A stretch of 7,525 bases of DNA from Cytophagales bacterium (GCA_013298205.1 JAAFJZ010000116.1:1-7525), one strand, 5' to 3'; positions 1 to 7,450 are shown, numbered from the stretch's first letter. The notes: a model not told the origin generated them from the letters alone. Numbers and translations are program-made.

Positions 1-141
1 TCTTTTTGTTCCAATGAAAACTATTTGTTCGTGCAAAACTATGAAAACTTTTTTAATGTCAAAAGTTTTTTATATTTTTTTTATATTTTAAATAGTAAAA
101 CTTTTTTTGTGAATAGTATTTATAGAGCAAAACATTAAAAG

Positions 142-175
142 TTGTTTTTATTATTCAATTTTATTGTTAATATTG
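142..175 (+). promoter_or_regulatory. Possible Bacteroidota-type promoter for the lipoprotein/beta-barrel operon
   Basis: TTG at 142-144 is followed by 23 bases and then TAATATTG at 168-175. This differs at one position from the flavobacterial -7 consensus TAnnTTTG, and the spacing is at the upper end of the accepted 17-23 range. Transcription would start near 182, so the 10-bp tandem repeat would lie in the leader, about 20 bases into the transcript. In such AT-rich DNA a one-mismatch hit can easily arise by chance. Confidence 0.3.
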
Positions 176-203
176 CAAATAATTTAAATAAAAAAATTTA
201 TTA

Positions 204-251
204 AAACAAATCCAAACAAATCCAAACAAATCCAAACAAATCCAAACAAAT
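204..251 (+). repeat. Short tandem repeat, 10-bp unit TCCAAACAAA, 4.8 copies
   Basis: Four perfect copies occupy 211-250. Period-10 identity extends left to 204 and right to 251, giving 48 bases without a mismatch. The tract runs directly into the DNA encoding the hydrophobic signal of the first gene. It has no stop codon in any of its frames, and no ATG, GTG or TTG. Because 10 is not a multiple of 3, a change of one unit would shift the frame between upstream and downstream sequence. Perfect short repeats like this are prone to slippage in replication and to miscounting in assembly. Confidence 0.93.
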
Positions 252-269
252 TTTTTAGCATTAATTGTT

Positions 270-1271
270 TTGCTATCATTTTTTGCTTGTAAAAGAGACC
301 ATGTTAATCCTTCTTCCAATTCTTATAGTGAACCCGAAATCGTTGACGGAAGAATGAAGTTTAATTCAATAAATGATTTTGGTAATTATATTAAAAACAT
401 TAAAGAATTACCTCAAGCTTCAAGTTCTGGAAAAAAAACTTTTATTTCTTATCACGAATATCAGCATACTCGATATATAATATCTGAAAATGGAAGAATT
501 TCTGGCGACTCATTAGAAAGAGCTTCTCCTCCTGATACTACTTATATCCCAGATTCTTTTCTCGCATCTGTTCTCAACATCAAAAGAGAAATTTCCTTCG
601 GAGGAGACTCTATTTATAAATTCGGAAGTGATTATACTTTCGTTTATCTACCTCAAGATACCGCTTTTATCTCACAATTTTATCAAGATGTAAAAAACAA
701 AATTGTTTCGATAAAAGAAATGGAGCTCTACCTGTATAAAAATAAGATCAGAGTCGCTAAAACTGTACAATCTATTTTAACTTTTTCTGACACGGCAACC
801 ATACAAACTACTAATGGACGCACTTCGGGAGAAATTGGAGCAAATGCAAACTTTTCAAAAGAAAATTGCAGGTTAAATTCTCAAGTTTGGTCTACATCTT
901 GGTTTTTTTACGCTTCTTGTGGAGCTAAAACTTTCGGGCAAAAAAAAGTAAAAAAACGAGTTTTGTGGTGGTTTGATGAAGTCTGGGAAGAAACTAACTT
1001 AGATTATTCTGATTTTTCATTTACTGCTAACGTAGATGTAGCAGTCCCTCAATTCAAGAATAATAAAGCAACTGGAGTTACAGGATCTTTTACTGGTGGC
1101 GGTTACTTTATTGAAATAAAAAAAGATAATAGAGGATCTACTTATAAAGTTTTTGCTGATATGACAGGGATTTTTGTTCCACGATTTACATTGATAAATG
1201 TAAAATCTATTCATAATGGGATTCGATTAGGAGAGAGGAGACAACTAGTTGTAACTGGTGACTTATATTGA
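270..1271 (+). CDS. Putative exported lipoprotein, function unknown; 5' end uncertain
   Basis: From the TTG at 270 the product is 333 residues, but that leaves only six residues before the Cys of a lipobox-like Phe-Phe-Ala-Cys (Cys7). The frame stays open upstream to 192 and adds FLALIVLLSFFAC, a convincing lipoprotein signal core, preceded by Lys/Gln/Asn residues encoded by the tandem repeat. The true start is therefore probably upstream of 270, but no ATG, GTG or TTG exists there; 270 is used as the only conventional start. The body is polar, with a Cys pair (200, 217) and an aromatic, basic patch (about 225-240) rich in Lys and Trp. Residues 21-50 and about 95-125 (LN..REI..GGDSIYKFG) recall a loose pattern from Bacteroidota lipoproteins of unknown function; this is memory and untested. 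The stop overlaps the next start, so it is probably the first gene of the operon. Confidence 0.75.
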   Translation: MLSFFACKRDHVNPSSNSYSEPEIVDGRMKFNSINDFGNYIKNIKELPQASSSGKKTFISYHEYQHTRYIISENGRISGDSLERASPPDTTYIPDSFLASVLNIKREISFGGDSIYKFGSDYTFVYLPQDTAFISQFYQDVKNKIVSIKEMELYLYKNKIRVAKTVQSILTFSDTATIQTTNGRTSGEIGANANFSKENCRLNSQVWSTSWFFYASCGAKTFGQKKVKKRVLWWFDEVWEETNLDYSDFSFTANVDVAVPQFKNNKATGVTGSFTGGGYFIEIKKDNRGSTYKVFADMTGIFVPRFTLINVKSIHNGIRLGERRQLVVTGDLY

Positions 1272-2137
1272 TGAAGAGTTTAAAACTTAGCCTATATCTA
1301 GTTGTATGGGCTTTTTTTTACATGAAAATAAATTTAGCTCATGCCCAATTTTACATAAAAGATAGGCCACAAGAAGAAATAGAAAAAAACATATCAAATA
1401 ACCGATTTGATATGTGGAAGTTTAGGCTTTCTGTAATGGGAGGTGTTCTTCACAAAAAAAGAGAAGTATTTTCCTATAGGCCTTTACTGAACAATACCCC
1501 CTTTTCTAGCTTATTTGACCCCAATCTTACTTTTACTTTAGCTTATAAGCATACAAGGTGGATATGCCCTGAAATTTTATACCGCAGTGTAAGGTATAAC
1601 GATGGAGATTTATACATTGAGAGTCTTACGGGATATCCTAATTTGGGCTCATCTTATCTTTTTAGTGGATATGAGTTTGGTATTGGAAATCGTTTTTTTT
1701 TAGTAGATATGATTCTTCAAAAACCAATTCGCGTTTCTTCAAGCGTTTCCGTTATATATTCTCAATTATCAGGAAATATCGGGTATATTGGATCTGAGAA
1801 GCTTACAATTACTAATATAAACACGAGTTCTCAACTGGTTTTTTCGTCAGAAAGCTATCAACTAGCCACCTCAAATTTTCTTCTCTCAGCCGATTTAGCT
1901 CTGGAAATTCAAATATTTCAGGTTATGGATTTGAGTTTGGGTTTGGCATATTACCAGGGTTTGAATCAAATAAGCCAAAGAACGACAACTTACACCTATC
2001 AAAATAGCAATTATTCTTCTACCAATGTTATTGATGGTTCTGGTTTACAGCCTTTTGTGAAACTTACTTTTAAGTTTCCTGAAGCAAAATATTCTTTATT
2101 TCGCAATAGTGGACTACGCTTTACTATATTTCAATAA
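1271..2137 (+). CDS. Predicted outer-membrane beta-barrel-like protein (paralogue 1)
   Basis: The 288-residue product begins at the ATG whose A is the last base of the upstream TGA (TGATG), so translation is probably coupled to the lipoprotein gene. A TTG lies in frame just before it, but ATG is preferred. A signal peptide spans residues 1-25 with likely cleavage AHA|Q. The mature part alternates polar and hydrophobic residues, is rich in Tyr, Phe and Ser, and ends in an aromatic-containing strand (LRFTIFQ), as expected for an outer-membrane barrel. Landmarks are RWICPEILYR (96-105), FGIGNRF (136-142), SGNIGY (167-172), ADLALEIQIF (207-216), YYQGLNQI (227-234) and GLQPF (258-262). All recur in the next gene. 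No enzyme motif is visible. The barrel assignment is inferred from composition and strand pattern; the specific role is unknown. Confidence 0.85.
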   Translation: MKSLKLSLYLVVWAFFYMKINLAHAQFYIKDRPQEEIEKNISNNRFDMWKFRLSVMGGVLHKKREVFSYRPLLNNTPFSSLFDPNLTFTLAYKHTRWICPEILYRSVRYNDGDLYIESLTGYPNLGSSYLFSGYEFGIGNRFFLVDMILQKPIRVSSSVSVIYSQLSGNIGYIGSEKLTITNINTSSQLVFSSESYQLATSNFLLSADLALEIQIFQVMDLSLGLAYYQGLNQISQRTTTYTYQNSNYSSTNVIDGSGLQPFVKLTFKFPEAKYSLFRNSGLRFTIFQ

Positions 2138-2166
2138 ACTTTAGGCTAAATTTTTATCAAAACCTG

Positions 2167-3042
2167 ATGATGAAAAATAAACAATTGATTGCCATTACTT
2201 TATTCCTATTTTTTTTAAATATAACCAATCTTGAAGCCCAAATTAAGTTTGATTTTGCTAAAAAAGCCAGCAATGAGGAGGCTAAATTGTTTTGGAACAA
2301 GGGTTTCGATTATCGAAAATTACGCTTTTCTTTTGATTTAGCCATGTTGCACAAGTTGAGAATAAGTGAGCATATAGGTCCACGATTAAATGGGACACCA
2401 TTTTCTAATTGGTCTAATAGAAGTGCTGTTTTTCGCTTAGCTTACAAACATAACAGATGGTTTTGTCCAGAATTTATTTACAGATATACCGAGTATGAGG
2501 ACGGTAATATATATAAAGAACCGATTGATAACCGCTCAAATTTTGATACCAAATGGATTTTTAGTGCGCATGAATTTGGCATAGGAAATCGTTTTTATCT
2601 TTTGAATAGCCTTTGGGGTATGCCAATACGCTTTTCTACAGGACTAGCCGGTATGGTTTCTTTTATGTCGGGCAATTTGGGTTACAGAGGCACGGATGTA
2701 ACCGAATTTATTTATATTACAGCTACAGACAGTGTCTCATTTCGCAATGATTATTTTCAAACAAGCAAGTTTAATTTATATTTTGTTGCCGATTTGGCTT
2801 TAGATATACAAATTTTTAGAATCGTAGATTTGGGCTTAGGCATAAGTTATTACCAAGGGTTTAACCAAATTTACCACACCCAAATAAAATATCAATACCA
2901 AGGGATAGACTACAAAAGCGATAGATTTTTGTATGGTACAGGATTGCAACCTTTTTTTAGGTTGAGCTTCAAATTTCCTGAACCAAGATACAAAATTTCT
3001 GACCATTTTAACTTGCGCTACATGACTCCTGTAAAAAAATAG
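2167..3042 (+). CDS. Predicted outer-membrane beta-barrel-like protein (paralogue 2)
   Basis: The product has 291 residues from the first of two adjacent ATG codons (2167 and 2170); either could be used. A signal peptide covers about residues 1-24 (cleavage near LEA|Q). The protein aligns with its upstream neighbour at a constant one-residue offset. By hand count 99 of 231 positions are identical (about 43%) between neighbour residues 46-276 and residues 47-277 here, without gaps. Shared blocks include RWFCPE (97-102), FGIGNRF (137-143), SGNLGY (168-173), ADLALDIQIF (208-217), YYQGFNQI (228-235), GLQPF (259-263) and FKFPE (268-272). It follows its paralogue by 29 bases with no terminator between, so it is probably in the same transcript. 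The pair looks like a tandem duplication that has diverged. Function is unknown; an outer-membrane location is inferred. Confidence 0.85.
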   Translation: MMKNKQLIAITLFLFFLNITNLEAQIKFDFAKKASNEEAKLFWNKGFDYRKLRFSFDLAMLHKLRISEHIGPRLNGTPFSNWSNRSAVFRLAYKHNRWFCPEFIYRYTEYEDGNIYKEPIDNRSNFDTKWIFSAHEFGIGNRFYLLNSLWGMPIRFSTGLAGMVSFMSGNLGYRGTDVTEFIYITATDSVSFRNDYFQTSKFNLYFVADLALDIQIFRIVDLGLGISYYQGFNQIYHTQIKYQYQGIDYKSDRFLYGTGLQPFFRLSFKFPEPRYKISDHFNLRYMTPVKK

Positions 3043-3087
3043 AATCAAACTTAACAAATGGAGAATTCAAATTTTAAATATAAATTT

Positions 3088-3138
3088 AAAAAAAAATCTG
3101 TTATAAATTGGAATGACAATTTGTAACAGATTTTTTTT
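3088..3138. terminator. Probable bidirectional intrinsic terminator between convergent genes
   Basis: Arms 3089-3110 and 3117-3138 can form a 22-bp stem around a 6-base loop (GAATGA). The only non-Watson-Crick position is 3104/3123, a G-U wobble in the plus-strand transcript and an A-C mismatch in the minus-strand one. The stem ends in A8 on the left and T8 on the right, so each transcript finishes in a U-run. It lies 46 bases after the stop of the second barrel gene and 22 bases beyond the stop of the minus-strand protease, which suits both. The stem is AT-rich, with few G-C pairs. Confidence 0.85.
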
Positions 3139-3160
3139 AGTTAAACTTATTATGTGTAAA

Positions 3161-5815
3161 TTAATTAATTACTAACTTACTCATAGAATTTCCAGCTTTT
3201 AAAAAATAAATTCCTTTGCTTAAAGTGGTTTCAATTGTGTTTTCCCCTTTAACTAAAGTTCCTTTGGCTAGTTCTCTGCCTTCTAAAGAAGTTATTGAGT
3301 AAACTAAAATTTCAAGGTTTTCTGCATTTTGGAAATCTATCAAAAATGTACCATTATTAGGGTTAGGATAAATCACAAGCTTCGAGCCGTTAAAATAAGA
3401 TAGGGAACTTGGGTTAGGAGTTGGCGTGCAATTATTTACACTCAATTCCACTGCATTAGAAACTTTGGTTCCGCAAGTTCCTGTTACGGTTACAAAATAA
3501 GTTCCTGATGTAGAGACACTTATTGTAGTGCCTGTTTCGCCTGTACTCCATTTGTAAGTTAAGTTAACACCTGAAGCAGTTAATGAAAAAGGGACAGTAA
3601 TTCCAGAACAAATCGTTACAACAGGAGGAAGAGCCTCTAAAGTAGTAAGAGAAGTTACTGTTATGATCATGCTAGCAGTATTTGCGCATTGACCAAGAGA
3701 AGGAGTAAATGTATATGAAGTGGTGCTCGTATTACTTAAAGCAGGTAACCAAGTACCCGTAACAGAATTGCTAGACACTGTAGGCAATGCACTTAAAGTT
3801 GCACCTGAACAAATGCCAGACACTTGTGTAAAAGTAGGTGTGAGAGCAGTAGCATTTAGAGTTACGGTTACTTTTACTCTATTTAAGGATTCTACGGAGT
3901 TTACTGTTTCTGAAGCATAGTAATCAGTAGCTGTAGTCAATCCTGTGGTACTTGCCAAAGCCACACCACCCGATGCAGTTGTGTACCATTTGATTCCAGA
4001 GCCGTTAGCTGTTAAATTAGCTACAGTCGCTGAGGTGCAAAAAGATTGATTAGCCAATGCTGTAAGTCCCCCAACTTTTGTGCCCGTAACTACCAATGAA
4101 ATAATTCTTGCCAATGCAGGTGAGCCTGTCTTTTTTCTGATGTGAATAGAATATACTTCATTCGCCACAGGATTTGTAATTTTAATTTGTTTGTAATTAT
4201 TGCCATTTCCATCAAACCAAGAAGTTTCTAACGTTGCGTTTGCTGTTCTTGAAGCCATATTACTAGGTTTAAAAGGTCTGATATTGGCGGAAGTAGAAGT
4301 AACAAGCATATCAAAATTGTAAATCAATCGTGAGAGTGTGGGATCTACACCATCGCCAACAACTTGTTCAGGACCCTCGTCATCTGTCCAAGCTATTGAA
4401 ATTATTAGCGTGTCTGTGCCTCCCGCACCGTAAATATTTCTTATGATTTCATCCGTAGAGTTGGCATTGGGGTTGATGGTAATTTCCTCAATGTAAGCAC
4501 CTTTAGAACTAGCATCTGTAAAAGTTGCAGCAGCAGGGCTTACAGAGCTACTTCTATTTTTGATGGCATTAGCCGCTTTTTCTAGATCTAGCAATCCCCA
4601 GCCAAATTTATTGTCCGGACCAGCTTGTCCAAGATCTTCTGCTGTACCCAACATAATAGCTTTAAGTGTAGAAGCTTTCATGTAAGCACCATGCAATTGA
4701 TTATAATATTGTTGTAATAACAATCCAGAGGCAGCAGCAGCTGGAGAAGCATAAGAAGTTCCGCTTGAGTTTGAGCCATTACCGCTGTAAGAAACATCAG
4801 AGGGCGTACTTGTATTGGGAATGGCGTAAACAGATGAATTAATTCCCGTACCTCTAGTTACAATTTCAGGTTTGACACGTCCATCGTCTGTTGGACCCCA
4901 ATTGCTGTAATCAGACATTGTTTTATCTCCATTCACTGCACCTATTGTCATAACATTTTTAGAAGAACAACCACCAGTCATTAAATCGTACCCAGCTTTA
5001 GCTGTATTACCATTACTTTGTTGCTCGTTTCCAGCTGCTACAAATAATAAATAGTTGGGATGGGTTTTTATTAAAGCATCCCAGCTTCTAGCTTCCTCGT
5101 TGTATGCACCAAAAGTCCATTCCGGAATTGTGTTATCATTTGCTAATCCGTAAGAATGGTTTGAAATTAACAAACCACTATTTGCAAAAGCTATCATCTC
5201 TGTTAAATCATCAGTCCAATCATAGTTTTGAGCCGTAGCGCCATGTGCTATGCCTCTTGCAGAGGGTTGGCTGGCTAATTCTCTTCCTACCATCGTACCC
5301 GTAACGTGTGTTTGGTGATTGCTTCCTTTGTAACTACTGGTTGTACCTGGCAAATTTTGATTGGGTTGCATGGTTACTTTTCCTGTTAGTAATTCATGTG
5401 TAGCACGTACTTGGCCACCATCCCAAACACCTGCAATCATTCCTACGCCTGTAACGCTAATGCCTACAGATCCACCAGCATACATTTGGTCAGCCTTTAT
5501 TAAAGCTCCCGATTCTCTGTTTTTGGTATTAATGTAAATAGGGTTACCTTCTTTATCGATGTATTTTAGGTAATAGCTTGAACCATTTTTCTCAAAACTT
5601 CTTTTTTTTGTAGGATTTTTCTTTAAATATTCCTCCACTTTTTTTTCAGAAGCTTTGTGTTTGTCTTCTTGAATCTTTTTCAAAGATTTGATTTGAAGTT
5701 GGTTTTCAGCATAGCTTTTTTTAATTTTTTCTCTTTCACTGTCTGATTGAGAAAAGGCATTTATTCCAAAGAGAATGATTAGGGTGGTACAAATCAATAA
5801 TTTTTTTAATTTCAT
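3161..5815 (-). CDS. Secreted subtilisin-like serine protease (peptidase S8) with Ig-like repeats and T9SS sorting domain
   Basis: This 884-residue protein is predicted to cut peptide bonds at or outside the cell surface. Residues 1-22 form a signal peptide (FS|Q), and 24-105 are charged, helix-prone and propeptide-like. The S8 domain spans about 110-420 with Asp132 (GVWDGG), His167 (NHQTHVTGT), oxyanion Asn263 (VAAGNE) and Ser354 (GTSYASP). The usual HGTH is HQTH here; the other key residues are intact. Residues 425-580 look like a beta-sandwich of the sort that follows S8 domains in this phylum. Three Ig-like repeats follow (about 586-654, 655-722, 723-795), the first resembling the Cys-containing 'Ig_7' type common in Bacteroidota surface proteins. 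Residues about 813-884 (VIYPNPNNGTF ... GIYFLKAG ... KLVIN) are a typical type A T9SS sorting domain, implying export through the outer membrane and removal of this tail. It is likely monocistronic, with a 390-base spacer upstream. Confidence 0.95.
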   Translation of the reverse strand: MKLKKLLICTTLIILFGINAFSQSDSEREKIKKSYAENQLQIKSLKKIQEDKHKASEKKVEEYLKKNPTKKRSFEKNGSSYYLKYIDKEGNPIYINTKNRESGALIKADQMYAGGSVGISVTGVGMIAGVWDGGQVRATHELLTGKVTMQPNQNLPGTTSSYKGSNHQTHVTGTMVGRELASQPSARGIAHGATAQNYDWTDDLTEMIAFANSGLLISNHSYGLANDNTIPEWTFGAYNEEARSWDALIKTHPNYLLFVAAGNEQQSNGNTAKAGYDLMTGGCSSKNVMTIGAVNGDKTMSDYSNWGPTDDGRVKPEIVTRGTGINSSVYAIPNTSTPSDVSYSGNGSNSSGTSYASPAAAASGLLLQQYYNQLHGAYMKASTLKAIMLGTAEDLGQAGPDNKFGWGLLDLEKAANAIKNRSSSVSPAAATFTDASSKGAYIEEITINPNANSTDEIIRNIYGAGGTDTLIISIAWTDDEGPEQVVGDGVDPTLSRLIYNFDMLVTSTSANIRPFKPSNMASRTANATLETSWFDGNGNNYKQIKITNPVANEVYSIHIRKKTGSPALARIISLVVTGTKVGGLTALANQSFCTSATVANLTANGSGIKWYTTASGGVALASTTGLTTATDYYASETVNSVESLNRVKVTVTLNATALTPTFTQVSGICSGATLSALPTVSSNSVTGTWLPALSNTSTTSYTFTPSLGQCANTASMIITVTSLTTLEALPPVVTICSGITVPFSLTASGVNLTYKWSTGETGTTISVSTSGTYFVTVTGTCGTKVSNAVELSVNNCTPTPNPSSLSYFNGSKLVIYPNPNNGTFLIDFQNAENLEILVYSITSLEGRELAKGTLVKGENTIETTLSKGIYFLKAGNSMSKLVIN

Positions 5816-6205
5816 AGTTGAATAGTTTTTTAAATTAATAATAGATAGTTTTAGAAATAAATTTCAAAGTCGGTTTTTTTAACCCAACTACAAATGTAAT
5901 TCTTAAAAATTATAAATCTTTTTTTTTATACTTCAAATCCTGCCAATAAGTTTTTTTAGCAAATTTAATAATTACTTAATATTTAAAATAAATGTAAATA
6001 ATTGAATGTTAATTGGTTGACTTTTATATAAAAAACTTAGTGAGCAAATTTTGTTAATCTACTTCTCAAAAATAATTGATATTTTAAGGTATTTATTAAT
6101 CTTAAAGATAAAATAAATAAAACAAAAATCAAAATAGAGTTATTGATAAATATAATAAAATTTAGAGCATGACAAACTCAAACTAATCAAACATTTTGAA
6201 TTTAA
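5816..6205. other. 390-base AT-rich intergenic spacer, no gene seen
   Basis: This lies between the stop of the OmpA-like gene and the start of the protease gene, both on the minus strand. No credible open frame, tRNA or structured RNA was recognised. It holds two perfect minus-strand -7 boxes (5891-5898 and 5960-5967) and a weak AT-only-looking hairpin at 6090-6119, with outer arms of 8 bp and an inner arm of 5 bp. No strong terminator for the OmpA-like gene was found, so the two genes could be partly co-transcribed, though the length of the gap argues for separate units. Confidence 0.6.
5891..5898 (-). promoter_or_regulatory. Candidate -7 promoter box for the S8 protease
   Basis: Read on the minus strand this is TACATTTG, an exact match to the Bacteroidota -7 consensus TAnnTTTG. 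It would place the transcript start near 5884 and give a leader of about 70 bases before the ATG at 5815. No TTG occurs at the expected 17-23 base spacing upstream, so the -33 element is missing or degenerate. A second exact -7 match, TAAATTTG at 5960-5967, also lacks a -33 partner. Confidence 0.4.
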
Positions 6206-7387
6206 TTATTTGGATTTGAAAGTCATTTTATGATTTTTATTGAATTCTTCAAAAATAATATTTTCAATCAACTTCTCATCGGTTTTGGCTATTATACCTA
6301 TTCGGTATAAAGCCTTAATTTTTTCTAATTCAGGTTTTGCACTCAAAATAGTAGCAGATTCTCTCGAACCTTTTGAAAGATACCACTTTTTTTTTCCTTC
6401 ACTTTCTGTTTTTATTATTTTTAAACCTTTTTCAATTAAAAAAGCCTCTCTTGCTCCTTCTTCATAAAATGCTTGGCTACCTTCCAAAATATCGTAAGTT
6501 AAATTTGAAACAACAAATGAAGAGTATACTTTTTCTTCTTTTCCTCCCTTTTCTTTATAAATAAGTGGTGGTGATGCTTTTACATAATAATATGTTAACG
6601 AATTAGGTTTGTAAGTTTTAAAATATTGTTCTAAAGAAATAACCTTAACAAACTGATCTTTTTGAAATGGTTCAAAAACTTTTCTTTTGAGTTCATTTGC
6701 ATTGGTTTCTACGGCTTTATTGAGCTGCATTTGGGCGTTATTATCCCAAACAGTAGTTCCGATTTGAATTTCATCAAGATTTGGAGTGAGGATTTCAATG
6801 TCAGTAAAAAGCTCATTTAGTTTTTTAGCTAAAAGTTGAGCTCGAGCCTGTGCCAGCATCTTATTGTTTTCAATACTTGTTTGACCTTTTATGGAGCTTC
6901 CATCAGGGTTTATATTATTGTTGGGTTTATTTTGATCAAAACTAGTTGGAATTTGAGACGCACTACCAATTACGTAAAGAGTTAGTTTTTTATTAGTAGG
7001 AGCATTATTTTTTAAGTAATCTCTTATTTTTATAACAATAGTTTGAAATTCTTTTTCTCCTTCTGCAGTAAAATCGGTCATGTTGTTCTTAAATTGTTTA
7101 AAAGCAGGAATTTCTAGTTTTTTGTCTTCTACTTTAATGATGTCGAAATGTATCATTGCGGATTCTTTTATCAAGTATGCCACCGGTAATTTAGAGTTTG
7201 AGCTAGAAAGAAAAATATTTTTCTTCTTTTTAGCGTAAATATCAGGGCAATCTAATTTAGAAGGGTCTGTTGGAATAGAGTTTGATTTTACAGGTTGTTT
7301 TTGAGCAATGGAAAACTGAAAACAAAAACAAAAAAGATAAGCAAAATACAATTGTGAAAGACGATTTTGTTTTGTTATAAAATTCAT
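6206..7387 (-). CDS. Exported protein with a divergent OmpA-like domain, function unknown
   Basis: The 393-residue product starts at the ATG at 7387. Residues 1-29 form a signal peptide (SIA|Q). Residues about 105-195 resemble the OmpA C-terminal peptidoglycan-binding fold: FTAEGEKEFQTIVIKIRDYL, then a strand LTLYVIGSAS, a Asn/Pro-rich insertion (145-173), and NNKMLAQARAQLLAKKLNEL, which matches the family's N-x-x-L-[AS]-x-x-RA helix. The Asp of the usual GHTD motif is absent (GSAS instead), so peptidoglycan binding is doubtful. The C-terminal half (about 205-393) is Lys/Glu-rich, with YYYVKASPPLIY at 266-277, and matches nothing I recognise. A barrel is not evident, so it is probably a periplasmic or peripheral envelope protein. 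The gene lies upstream of the S8 protease on the same strand, with a 390-base gap. The reading frame is sure; the OmpA link is moderate. Confidence 0.85.
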   Translation of the reverse strand: MNFITKQNRLSQLYFAYLFCFCFQFSIAQKQPVKSNSIPTDPSKLDCPDIYAKKKKNIFLSSSNSKLPVAYLIKESAMIHFDIIKVEDKKLEIPAFKQFKNNMTDFTAEGEKEFQTIVIKIRDYLKNNAPTNKKLTLYVIGSASQIPTSFDQNKPNNNINPDGSSIKGQTSIENNKMLAQARAQLLAKKLNELFTDIEILTPNLDEIQIGTTVWDNNAQMQLNKAVETNANELKRKVFEPFQKDQFVKVISLEQYFKTYKPNSLTYYYVKASPPLIYKEKGGKEEKVYSSFVVSNLTYDILEGSQAFYEEGAREAFLIEKGLKIIKTESEGKKKWYLSKGSRESATILSAKPELEKIKALYRIGIIAKTDEKLIENIIFEEFNKNHKMTFKSK

Positions 7388-7450
7388 AAACTTAATTTTT
7401 GCAGATAAAAAAAATTAGATTCTAGCTTCAAATCGAATATTTTTATAGTG

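Noticed and set aside
44..69. Inverted repeat AAAACTTTT / AAAAGTTTT followed by T-runs, terminator-like for a gene entering from the left
   Set aside because: The 9-bp stem has only one G-C pair, the whole region is A and T runs, and no coding end is visible in bases 1-43.
192..270. Classical frame-switching phase variation of the lipoprotein gene by repeat number
   Set aside because: No ATG, GTG or TTG lies between the upstream stop codons and the repeat in any frame, so a change in copy number would not bring a conventional start into frame. Only a leader or start-site effect remains possible.
1017..1214. Minus-strand open frame inside the lipoprotein gene
   Set aside because: It is antisense to a longer coding frame and shows no signal, domain or promoter of its own.
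2836..3057. Minus-strand open frame overlapping the end of the second barrel gene
   Set aside because: It is opposite conserved residues shared by both paralogues, so the plus-strand frame is the real one.
3720..3920. Plus-strand open frame inside the protease gene
   Set aside because: It lies antisense to the Ig-like repeats of a well-supported gene and has no recognisable protein features.
6090..6119. Hairpin with outer arms TATTTATT/AATAAATA and inner arms ATCTT/AAGAT, a possible terminator of the OmpA-like gene
   Set aside because: It is nearly all A-T, has internal mismatches, lies about 85 bases past the stop and has no clear U-run on the minus strand.
6240..6564. Two plus-strand open frames, one rich in Phe and Leu, within the OmpA-like gene
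   Set aside because: They are antisense to a 393-residue frame with a signal peptide; the Phe/Leu richness simply reflects Lys/Glu codons read backwards.
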